Below are positions 25,492-35,000 of a stretch of 64,000 bases of DNA, in pieces. The first letter of the stretch is position 1, and the number at the start of each line of letters is the position of its first letter. The translations under genes and the position numbers were made by a program. Source of the stretch: Phylloscopus collybita (Eukaryota > Chordata > Aves > Passeriformes > Phylloscopidae); contig JAJNNQ010000139.1 of the NCBI GenBank assembly GCA_027886175.1, positions 1,922,001 to 1,986,000 on the forward strand, in the 5' to 3' direction. A model generated the notes under the pieces. That model searched no databases. It was not told where the DNA came from and worked only from the letters and a program-made list of their open reading frames with translations.

Positions 25492-27231
25492 GCAACTGGG
25501 CTTCTGAGTACTAAAATACCACTAAAATTCCATACAAATAAGGACATCTACGAGGTGCGATCCACCACTAGATGGAAGTTTGTCAGCCCTTGTAGTGCCA
25601 AAGGCCTCCTACAAACTGACATCAGGAGCCTGGGTTGGAGACTTTGTTTTCCCATGGAAAAGGGCCACCGTTCGTGTCTAATGCTGTCTGCCGGCCACTG
25701 GGCTTCTATCTGCTGAAATTCCATACAAATGAGGATATCTTCCCGATGCAATCAACCACCAGACGGAAGTTTCTCTGCCCTTGTACTGTCAATGGCCTAC
25801 TAAAACCTGACATCGGGAACGTGGTGTGGAGACTTTGGCTTCCCTAGGAAAAGGACCACCGTTCCTGTCTAATGCGGTCTGCCTGGCACTGTGGTTATGA
25901 CTGCTGAAGGTCCATACAAATGAGGATATCTCCCAGGAGCAATCTACCACCAGGTGGAAGTTTGTCTGCCCTTGTAGTGCCAAAGGCCTCCTAGTAACGG
26001 ACATCAGGAATGTGGGATGGAGACTTTGGTTTCCCTATAAAAATGGGCCACCGTTCGTGTCTAAAGCTGTCTGCCTGCCACTGGGGATCTTCGTAATAAA
26101 ATTCCAATAAAATTCCATAGAAATGAGGATAACTCCCAGGTGCAATCTACCACCAGATGGAAGTTTTTCTGCCTGTATGTTGGAAAAGGCCTCCTACAAA
26201 GTGACATCAGCAATGAGCGCGGAGATTTGGGTTTCCCATGGAAATGGGCCACCTTTCGTGTCTAATGGTGTCTGCCTGCCACTGGGATTATGCCTTGTAA
26301 AATCCCATACAAATGAGGATATCTTCCAGATAGAGTCTACCACCAGATGAAAGTTTGTCTGCCCTTGTAATGCCAATGGCCTCCTACACACTGACATCAG
26401 GATTCTGGAGAGGACGCTTTGGTTTCCCATGGAAAAGGGGCACCTTGGTGTTTAATGCTGTCTCCTTGCCACTGGGCTTATGACTACTGAAATTACATAC
26501 AAATGAGGATATCTCCCTAAACAAAATTTCCCACCAGATGGAAGTTTGTCTGCCCTTTTAATGCCAAAGGCCTACTAAAAACTGACATCAGGAGCCTGGG
26601 TTGGAGACTTTGTTTTCCCATGGAAAAGGGCCACCGTTCCTCTCTAATGCTGTCTACCTGCCAATGGGCTTCTACCTGATGAAATTCCATAAAAATGAGG
26701 ATATCTCAACGATGCAATCAACCACCAGACGGAAGTTTGTCTGCCTTTGTAGTGACAATAGCCTCCTAGAAACGGACATCAGGAACGTGGGGTGGAGATT
26801 TTGGTTTCCCATCAAATGGGCCATTATTCGTGTCTAATACTGTCTGCCTGCCACTGGGTTTCTTCCTACTAAAATTCCACTAAATCTCCTTAAAAATGAG
26901 GATATCTCCCAGGTGCAATCTACAACCAGATGGAAGTTTCTCTGCCCTTATATTGGAAAACGTCTCGTACAAAGCGACATCAGCAACATGGGGTGGAGAT
27001 TTTGGTTTCCCATGGAAAAGGGCCACTGTTCGTGTCTAATGCTTTCTGCCTGCCACTAGAGTAATGCCTACTTAAATTCCTCACAAATGAGGACATCTCC
27101 CAGATGGAATCTACCACCAGTTGGAAGTTTGTCTGCCCTCGTAGTGCCAAAGGCCTCCTAAAAACTGACATCAGGAACGTGGGGTGGAGACTTTGCTTTC
27201 CCAAGGGAATGGGCCACCGTTTGTGTCTAAT
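25492..27231 (+). repeat. 1.74-kb direct repeat, copy 2
   Basis: Second copy of 22955-24693. It starts at GGGCTTCTGAGTACTAAAATA and ends where CTGTCTGCTAGCCACTGGG replaces CAGTCTTCCTGCCACTGGG of copy 1. Duplicate boundaries lie in ordinary monomer sequence, with no target-site duplication or terminal motif, so a transposition mechanism is not supported. Confidence 0.87.
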
Positions 27232-29061
27232 GCTGTCTGCTAGCCACTGGGCTTATGTCTTTTAAATTCCACTAAAATTCTATACAAATGAGGATATCTC
27301 CCAGGTGCAATCTACCACCAGGTGGAAGTTTGTCAGCCCTTGCAGTGCCAAAAGCCTCCTAAAAACTGACATCAGGAACATAGGATGGATAATTTGTTTT
27401 TCCATGGAAAGGGGCCACTGTTTGTGTCTAATGCTGTCTGAGTGCCAGTGGGCAGAAGCCTACCAAAATTCCCTACAAATGAGGATATCTCCCAAATGCA
27501 ATTTCCCACCAGATGGAAGTTTGTCTGCCCTTTTTATGCCAAAGGCCTCCTACAAACTGATATCAGGAGCCTGGGTTGGAGACTTTGTTTTCCCATGGAA
27601 AAGGGCCACCGTTCGTGTCTAATGCTATCTGCCTGCCACTGGGCTTTTACCTGCTGAAATTCCATACAAATGAGGATATCTCCCCGATGCAATCGGCCAC
27701 CAGACGGAAGTTTGTTTGCCCTTGTACTGCCAAAGGCCTCCTAAAACCTGACATCAGGAACGTGGCTTGGAGACTTTGGCTGCCCATGGGAAAAGGGCCA
27801 CCGTTCATGTCTAATGCTGTCTGCCTGCCACTGGGCTTTTACCTGCTGAAATTCCATACAAATGAGGATATCTCCCCGATGCAATCAACCACCAGACGGA
27901 AGTTTGTCTACCTTTGTAGTGTCAAAGGCCTCCTAGAAACAGACATCAGGAACGTGGGGTGGAGACTTTGGTTTCCCATAGAAATGGGCCATTGTTCGTG
28001 TCTAATGCTGTCTGCCTGCCACTGTGCTTCTTCCTACTAAAATTCCACTAAAACTCCATAGAAATGAGGATATCTCCCAGGTGCAATCTACAACCAGATG
28101 GAAGTTTCTCTGCCCTTATATTGGAAAACGCCTCCTACAAAGTGACAGAAGCAACGTGGGGTGGAGATTTTGGTTTCCCATGGAAAAGGGCCACTGTTCG
28201 TGTCTAATGCTGTCTGCCTGCCACTGGGGTTATGCCTGCTGAAATTCCTCACAAATGAGGATATCTCCCAGATGGAATCCACCACCAGTTCGAAATTTGT
28301 TTACCCTTCTAGTGCCAAAGGCCTCCTAAAAACTGACATCACGCTCCTGTTGTGGAGACTTTGGTTTCTCATGGTAATAGGCCACCGTTCATGTCTAATA
28401 ATGTCTGTCGGCCATTGGGCTTCTACCTACGAAAATTCCACTGAAATTCCATACAAATGAAGACATCTCCCGGGTGCAGTCTATCGTCAGATATAAGTTT
28501 TTCTGCCCTTGTATTTCCAAAGGCCTTTTACAAACTGACATGAGGAGCCAGGAGTGGAGACTTTGGTTTCCCATGGATATGGGCCAGCGTTCGTGTGTAA
28601 ATCAGTCTGCCTGCCGCTGGATGTCTGCCTACTTTAATACCACTAAAATTCCATAAAAATGAGGATATCTCCCAGGTGCAATCTACCACGAGATGGAAGT
28701 TTTTCTGCCCTTGTACTTCCAAACGCCTCTTACAAACTAACATCAGGAACGTGGGGTAGAGACTTCGGTTTCCCATGGAAAAGGGTCACCGTTTGTGTCT
28801 AATGCAGTCTTCCTGCCACTGGGGTTATGCCTGCTGAAATTCCTCACAAATGAGGATATCTCCCACACGGAATCTACCACCAGTTGGAAGTTTGTCTGCC
28901 CTTGTAGTGCCAAAGGCCTCCTACAAACTGACATCAGGCACGTAAGATGGAGACTTTGGTTTCCCAAGGAAATGGACCACCGTTCGTGCCTAATGCTGTC
29001 TGCCAGACACTGGGCTTATGCCGACTAAAATTCCACTAAAATTCTATACAAATGAGGACTC
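27232..29061 (+). repeat. Left inner arm of inverted repeat (family A)
   Basis: From about 27300 to 29061 this is homologous to the reverse complement of 41404-43165, with coordinates always summing to 70465. Shared rare variants include GTGCCTAATGC in place of GTGTCTAATGC (28986, mirror 41479), CACGTAAGATGG (28939) and GATTGCATCG-type monomers in the same order. By eye the arms differ by a few percent, with occasional substitutions such as GCCGACTA versus GCCTACTA, so the palindrome is not a read artefact duplicating identical bases. Confidence 0.88.
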
Positions 29062-29067
29062 TCCCAG
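29062..29067. other. Left A/B satellite junction with TCCCAG microhomology
   Basis: Family A normally reads GAGGATATCTCCCAGGTGC here, and family B reads AACTGTCCCAGCACAG. The observed sequence passes from ATGAGGACTC into TCCCAGCACAG, so the switch lies at a TCCCAG shared by both families. The same switch is present in reverse at 41398-41403. Confidence 0.85.
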
Positions 29068-29675
29068 CACAGTGCAGAGTCCCCGTGGCTAGTTCCTTGA
29101 AATACCTTTCCTGGCAGCAGCCCAGAGTTGTACTGAGTGCAGCAGGTGTCAGGCAGTCTCCTCTCGCCGTGTAGGTGCTTCTGTTTTGTGTTTGCAGCGT
29201 GCAGAGAAGCCCGCGTGCTTGCTGCTGCTTCCAGCAAGCCAAAACGCTTTTGCAGCCACTTTCCTGCCTTTTCCACAACAGGATCACTGTCTAGCTGATT
29301 TACAGTTGCCTCTGCGTAGAGCAGCTAGAGGAGCAGCTCTGCCGGCTTTCCTGTGCTTCTGCATAGCAGAGCTGTCAAGAACGAGAAGCTGCGTTTTGCC
29401 GAGAAAGCAGCGCTTCGCGGAAGCACAGCCAGCGGCGTCTTCGGTACAGCCGCAGCTTGTGCGGAGAAGCGAAAGAGAGCCGGGGAAGAACGTGGAAAGC
29501 CAAACTCGGTCGCTGCAAGCGGGTGCTGGCAAACAGCTTCTGGTCACCTTGTAGAAACTGTCCCAGCACAGTGCAGAGTCCCCGTGGCTAGTTCCTTGAA
29601 ATATCTTTCCTGGCAGCAGCCCAGAGCTGTACTGAGTGCAGCAGGTTTCAGGCAGTCTCCTCTCGCCGTGTAGGT

Positions 29676-29696
29676 GCTTCTGTTTTGTGTTTGCAG
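29676..29696 (+). other. 3' splice-site-like pyrimidine tract in each B unit
   Basis: A tract TGCTTCTGTTTTGTGTTTGCAG, dominated by T and C and ending in CAG, resembles a strong vertebrate splice acceptor. It recurs in every unit at 499-bp spacing. There is no evidence that it is used. It could be chance, or a relic of a genic origin of the satellite. Confidence 0.35.
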
Positions 29697-29715
29697 CGTG
29701 CAGAGAAGCCCGCGT

Positions 29716-29738
29716 GCTTGCTGCTGCTTCCAGCAAGC
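29716..29738. other. Dyad symmetry 1 in B unit (8-bp stem, 7-nt loop)
   Basis: GCTTGCTG and CAGCAAGC form a perfect 8-bp inverted repeat around a 7-nt spacer. It is present in every unit. Units with CAGCAGGC instead (for example at about 32228, 33226 and 35222) retain pairing only as a G-T wobble at one position. Confidence 0.8.
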
Positions 29739-29832
29739 CAAAACGCTTTTGCAGCCACTTTCCTGCCTTTTCCACAACAGCATCACTGTCTAGCTGATTT
29801 ACAGTTGCCTCTGCGTAGAGCAGCTAGAGGAG

Positions 29833-29873
29833 CAGCTCTGCCGGCTTTCCTGTGCTTCTGCATAGCAGAGCTG
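29833..29873. other. Dyad symmetry 2 in B unit (9-bp stem, 23-nt loop)
   Basis: CAGCTCTGC and GCAGAGCTG are exact reverse complements separated by 23 nt. I saw no substitution in either stem half in the units I compared. Together with the other two dyads it gives each unit potential to form cruciforms or hairpins. Confidence 0.8.
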
Positions 29874-29948
29874 TCAAGAAGGAGAAGCTGCGTTTTGCCG
29901 AGAAAGCAGCGCTTCGCGGAAGCACAGCCAGCGGCGTCTTCGGTACAG

Positions 29949-29963
29949 CCGCAGCTTGTGCGG
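29949..29963. other. Dyad symmetry 3 in B unit (5-bp stem, 5-nt loop)
   Basis: CCGCA and TGCGG flank a 5-nt spacer inside the CpG-dense half. The stem is unchanged in the forward units I compared and in the reversed copy near 41010. Stability is modest because of its length. Confidence 0.65.
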
Positions 29964-30006
29964 AGAAGCGAAAGAGAGCCGGGGAAGAACGTGGAAAGCC
30001 AAACTC

Positions 30007-30023
30007 GGTCGCTGCAAGCGGGT
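30007..30023 (+). other. CENP-B-box-like 17-mer (8 of 9 core positions)
   Basis: GGTCGCTGCAAGCGGGT aligned to the CENP-B box core N-TTCG-NNNN-A-NN-CGGG-N matches 8 of the 9 constrained bases; only the first T of TTCG is G. It recurs once per 499 bp. By a uniform-base estimate, a match with at most one mismatch is expected about 0.1 times per 499-bp unit over both strands, so chance is not excluded. The mismatch lies in the core and binding is unproven. Confidence 0.4.
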
Positions 30024-32055
30024 GCTGGCGAACAGCTTCTGGTCACCTTGTAGAAACTGTCCCAGCACAGTGCAGAGTCCCCGTGGCTAGTTCCTTGAAA
30101 TACCTTTCCTGGCAGCAGCCCAGAGCTGTACTGAGTGCAGCAGGTGTCAGGCAGTCTCCTCTCGCCGTGTAGGTGCTTCTGTTTTGTGTTTGCAGCGTGC
30201 AGAGAAGCCCGCGTGCTTGCTGCTGCTTCCAGCAAGCCAAAACGCTTTTGCAGCCACTTTCCTGCCTTTTCCACAACAGCATCACTGTCTAGCTGATTTA
30301 CAGTTGCCTCTGCGTAGAGCAGCTAGAGGAGCAGCTCTGCCGGCTTTCCTGTGCTTCTGCATAGCAGAGCTGTCAAGAACGAGAAGCTGCGTTTTGCCGA
30401 GAAAGCAGCGCTTCGCGGAAGCACAGCCAGCGGCGTCTTCGGTACAGCCGCAGCTTGTGCGGAGAAGCGAAAGAGAGCCGGGGAAGAACGTGGAAAGCCG
30501 AACTCGGTCGCTGCAAGCGGGTGCTGGCGAACAGCTTCTGGTCACCTTGTAGAAACTGTCCCAGCACAGTGCAGAGTCCCCGTGGCTAGTTCCTTGAAAT
30601 ACCTTTCCTGGCAGCAGCCCAGAGCTGTACTGAGTGCAGCAGGTGTCAGGCAGTCTCCTCTCGCCGTGTAGGTGCTTCTGTTTTGTGTTTGCAGCGTGCA
30701 GAGAAGCCCGCGTGCTTGCTGCTGCTTCCAGCAAGCCAAAACGCTTTTGCAGCCACTTTCCTGCCTTTTCCACAACAGGATCACTGTCTAGCTGATTTAC
30801 AGTTGCCTCTGCGTAGAGCAGCTAGAGGAGCAGCTCTGCCGGCTTTCCTGTGCTTCTGCATAGCAGAGCTGTCAAGAACGAGAAGCTGCGTTTTGCCGAG
30901 AAAGCAGCGCTTCGCGGAAGCACAGCCAGCGGCGTCTTCGGTACAGCCGCAGCTTGTGCGGAGAAGCGAAAGAGAGCCGGGGAAGAACGTGGAAAGCCGA
31001 ACTCGGTCGCTGCAAGCGGGTGCTGGCGAACAGCTTCTGGTCACCTTGTAGAAACTGTCCCAGCACAGTGCAGAGTCCCCGTGGCTAGTTCCTTGAAATA
31101 CCTTTCCTGGCAGCAGCCCAGAGCTGTACTGAGTGCAGCAGGTGTCAGGCAGTCTCCTCTCGCCGTGTAGGTGCTTCTGTTTTGTGTTTGCAGCGTGCAG
31201 AGAAGCCCGCGTGCTTGCTGCTGCTTCCAGCAAGCCAAAACGCTTTTGCAGCCACTTTCCTGCCTTTTCCACAACAGCAGCACTGTCTAGCTGATTTACA
31301 GTTGCCTCTGCGTAGAGCAGCTAGAGGAGCAGCTCTGCCGGCTTTCCTGTGCTTCTGCATAGCAGAGCTGTCAAGAACGAGAAGCTGCGTTTTGCCGAGA
31401 AAGCAGCGCTTCGCGGAAGCACAGCCAGCGGCGTCTTCGGTCCAGCCGCAGCTTGTGCGGAGAAGCGAAAGAGAGCCGGGGAAGAACGTGGAAAGCCGAA
31501 CTCGGTCGCTGCAAGCGGGTGCTGGCGAACAGCTTCTGGTCACCTTGTAGAAACTGTCCCAGCACAGTGCAGAGTCCCCGTGGCTAGTTCCTTGAAATAC
31601 CTTTCCTGGCAGCAGCCCAGAGCTGTACTGAGTGCAGCAGGTGTCAGGCAGTCTCCTCTCGCCGTGTAGGTGCTTCTGTTTTGTGTTTGCAGCGTGCAGA
31701 GAAGCCCGCGTGCTTGCTGCTGCTTCCAGCAAGCCAAAACGCTTTTGCAGCCACTTTCCTGCCTTTTCCACAACAGCAGCACTGTCTAGCTGATTTACAG
31801 TTGCCTCTGCGTAGAGCAGCTAGAGGAGCAGCTCTGCCGGCTTTCCTGTGCTTCTGCATAGCAGAGCTGTCAAGAACGAGAAGCTGCGTTTTGCCGAGAA
31901 AGCAGCGCTTCGCGGAAGCACAGCCAGCGGCGTCTTCGGTCCAGCCGCAGCTTGTGCGGAGAAGCGAAAGAGAGCCGGGGAAGAACGTGGAAAGCCGAAC
32001 TCGGTCGCTGCAAGCGGGTGCTGGCGAACAGCTTCTGGTCACCTTGTAGAAACTG

Positions 32056-35000
32056 TCCCCGCACAGTGCAGAGTCCCCGTGGCTAGTTCCTTGAAATACC
32101 TTTCCTGGCAGCAGCCCAGAGCTGTACTGAGTGCAGCAGGTGTCAGGCAGTCTCCTCTCGCCGTGTAGGTGCTTCTGTTTTGTGTTTGCAGCGTGCAGAG
32201 AAGCCCGCGTGCTTGCTGCTGCTTCCAGCAGGCCAAAACGCTTTTGCAGCCACTTTCCTGCCTTTTCCACAACAGCATCACTGTCTAGCTGATTTACAGT
32301 TGCCTCTGCGTAGAGCAGCTAGAGGAGCAGCTCTGCCGGCTTTCCTGTGCTTCTGCATAGCAGAGCTGTCAAGAACGAGAAGCTGCGTTTTGCCGAGAAA
32401 GCAGCGCTTCGCGGAACCACAGCCAGCGGCGTCTTCGGTACAGCCGCAGCTTGTGCGGAGAAGCGAAAGAGAGCCGGGGAAGAACGTGGAAAGCCGAACT
32501 CGGTCGCTGCAAGCGGGTGCTGGCGAACAGCTTCTGGTCACCTTGTAGAAACTGTCCCAGCACAGTGCAGAGTCCCCGTGGCTAGTTCCTTGAAATACCT
32601 TTCCTGGCAGCAGCCCAGAGCTGTACTGAGTGCAGCAGGTGTCAGGCAGTCTCCTCTCGCCGTGTAGGTGCTTCTGTTTTGTGTTTGCAGCGTGCAGAGA
32701 AGCCCGCGTGCTTGCTGCTGCTTCCAGCAAGCCAAAACGCTTTTGCAGCCACTTTCCTGCCTTTTCCACAACAGGATCACTGTCTAGCTGATTTACAGTT
32801 GCCTCTGCGTAGAGCAGCTAGAGGAGCAGCTCTGCCGGCTTTCCTGTGCTTCTGCATAGCAGAGCTGTCAAGAACGAGAAGCTGCGTTTTGCCGAGAAAG
32901 CAGCGCTTCGCGGAAGCACAGCCAGCGGCGTCTTCGGTACAGCCGCAGCTTGTGCGGAGAAGCGAAAGAGAGCCGGGGAAGAACGTGGAAAGCCAAACTC
33001 GGTCGCTGCAAGCGGGTGCTGGCGAACAGCTTCTGGTCACCTTGTAGAAACTGTCCCAGCACAGTGCAGCGTCCCCGTGGCTAGTTCCTTGAAATACCTT
33101 TCCTGGCAGCAGCCCAGAGCTGTACTGAGTGCAGCAGGTGTCAGGCAGTCTCCTCTCGCCGTGTAGGTGCTTCTGTTTTGTGTTTGCAGCGTGCAGAGAA
33201 GCCCGCGTGCTTGCTGCTGCTTCCAGCAGGCCAAAACGCTTTTGCAGCCACTTTCCTGCCTTTTCCACAACAGCATCACTGTCTAGCTGATTTACAGTTG
33301 CCTCTGCGTAGAGCAGCTAGAGGAGCAGCTCTGCCGGCTTTCCTGTGCTTCTGCATAGCAGAGCTGTCAAGAACGAGAAGCTGCGTTTTGCCGAGAAAGC
33401 AGCGCTTCGCGGAACCACAGCCAGCGGCGTCTTCGGTACAGCCGCAGCTTGTGCGGAGAAGCGAAAGAGAGCCGGGGAAGAACGTGGAAAGCCGAACTCG
33501 GTCGCTGCAAGCGGGTGCTGGCGAACAGCTTCTGGTCACCTTGTAGAAACTGTCCCAGCACAGTGCAGAGTCCCCGTGGCTAGTTCCTTGAAATACCTTT
33601 CCTGGCAGCAGCCCAGAGCTGTACTGAGTGCAGCAGGTGTCAGGCAGTCTCCTCTCGCCGTGTAGGTGCTTCTGTTTTGTGTTTGCAGCGTGCAGAGAAG
33701 CCCGCGTGCTTGCTGCTGCTTCCAGCAAGCCAAAACGCTTTTGCAGCCACTTTCCTGCCTTTTCCACAACAGGATCACTGTCTAGCTGATTTACAGTTGC
33801 CTCTGCGTAGAGCAGCTAGAGGAGCAGCTCTGCCGGCTTTCCTGTGCTTCTGCATAGCAGAGCTGTCAAGAACGAGAAGCTGCAATTTGCCGAGAAAGCA
33901 GCGCTTCGCGGAAGCACAGCCAGCGGCGTCTTCGGTACAGCCGCAGCTTGTGCGGAGAAGCGAAAGAGAGCCGGGGAAAAACGTGGAAAGCCGAACTCGG
34001 TCGCTACAAGCGGGTGCTGGCGAACAGCTTCTGGTCACCTTGTAGAAACTGTCCCAGCACAGTGCAGAGTCCCCGTGGCTAGTTCCTTGAAATACCTTTC
34101 CTGGCAGCAGCCCAGAGCTGTACTGAGTGCAGCAGGTGTCAGGCAGTATCCTCTCGCCGTGTAGGTGCTTCTGTTTTGTGTTTGCAGCGTGCAGAGAAGC
34201 CCGCGTGCTTGCTGCTGCTTCCAGCAAGCCAAAACGCTTTTGCAGCCAATTTCTTGCCTATTCCACAACAGGATCACTGTCTAGCTGATTTACAGTTGCC
34301 TCTGCGTAGAGCAGCTAGAGGAGCAGCTCTGCCGGCTTTCCTGTGCTTCTGCATAGCAGAGCTGTCAAGAACGAGAAGCTGCGTTTTGCCGAGAAAGCAG
34401 CGCCTCGCGGAAGCACAGCCAGCGGCGTCTTCGGTACAGCCGCAGCTTGTGCGGAGAAGCGAAAGAGAGCCGGGGAAGAACGTGGAAAGCCGAACTCGGT
34501 CGCTGCAAGCGGGTGCTGGCGAACAGCTTCTGGTCACCTTGTAGAAACTGTCCCAGCACAGTGCAGAGTCCCCGTGGCTAGTTCCTTGAAATACCTTTCC
34601 TGGCAGCAGCCCAGAGCTGTACTGAGTGCAGCAGGTGTCAGGCAGTCTCCTCTCGCCGTGTAGGTGCTTCTGTTTTGTGTTTGCAGCGTGCAGAGAAGCC
34701 CGCGTGCTTGCTGCTGCTTCCAGCAAGCCAAAACGCTTTTGCAGCCACTTTCCTGCCTTTTCCACAACAGCATCACTGTCTAGCTGATTTACAGTTGCCT
34801 CTGCGTAGAGCAGCTAGAGGAGCAGCTCTGCCGGCTTTCCTGTGCTTCTGCATAGCAGAGCTGTCAAGAACGAGAAGCTGCGTTTTGCCGAGAAAGCAGC
34901 GCTTCGCGGAAGCACAGCCAGCGGCGTCTTCGGTCCAGCCGCAGCTTGTGCGGAGAAGCGAAAGAGAGCCGGGGAAGAACGTGGAAAGCCGAACTCGGTC

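Larger units (their letters stand above)
1..29061 (+). repeat. Satellite family A array, forward orientation
   Basis: This is an uninterrupted head-to-tail array of about 150 diverged monomers of about 191 or 202 bp. Each can be phased on a conserved TGAGGATATCTCCC block. Starts of that block in the first kilobases are at 62, 253, 445, 647, 838, 1029, 1231, 1422, 1613, 1815, 2006, 2207 and 2396. Other conserved blocks follow in fixed order: CTACCACCAGATGGAAG, GCCAAAGGCCTCCTA, CTGACATCAGGAAC, GGTTTCCCATGGAAA, CACCGTTCGTGTCTAATGC and CTGTCTGCCTGCCACTGG. Monomers differ by substitutions and small indels, while longer multi-monomer blocks are nearly identical. No gene, transposon or telomere repeat interrupts it. 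The role is inferred: arrays of this size and monomer length are typical of centromeric or pericentromeric heterochromatin, but the sequence alone does not prove centromere function. Confidence 0.97.
29561..30059 (+). repeat. Representative 499-bp family B unit
   Basis: The unit is phased on TCCCAGCACAG. Its first half is moderately GC-rich, with a pyrimidine tract (29676-29696) and an 8-bp-stem dyad (29716-29738). Its second half contains a 9-bp-stem dyad (29833-29873), a dense CpG stretch (about 29875-30030), a 5-bp-stem dyad (29949-29963) and a near-match to the CENP-B box (30007-30023). The unit length is 3 x 166 + 1, so any reading frame shifts at each unit. Frames of 106-163 codons (208 where a stop is lost) exist because stops are sparse in GC-rich DNA. 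Confidence 0.93.

Noticed and set aside
22955..27231. Transposon-mediated origin of the 1.74-kb direct repeats
   Set aside because: Ends lie inside ordinary monomers with no terminal repeats, target-site duplication or coding capacity. Unequal exchange explains them.
29284..29775. Reverse-strand open frame of 163 codons repeated in the B units (208 codons at 31145-31771 and 31644-32270)
   Set aside because: It recurs every 499 bp because the unit repeats, overlaps other open frames on both strands, shifts frame at each unit, and has no recognisable domain. Longer versions appear only where a single base removes a stop codon. It is not treated as a gene.
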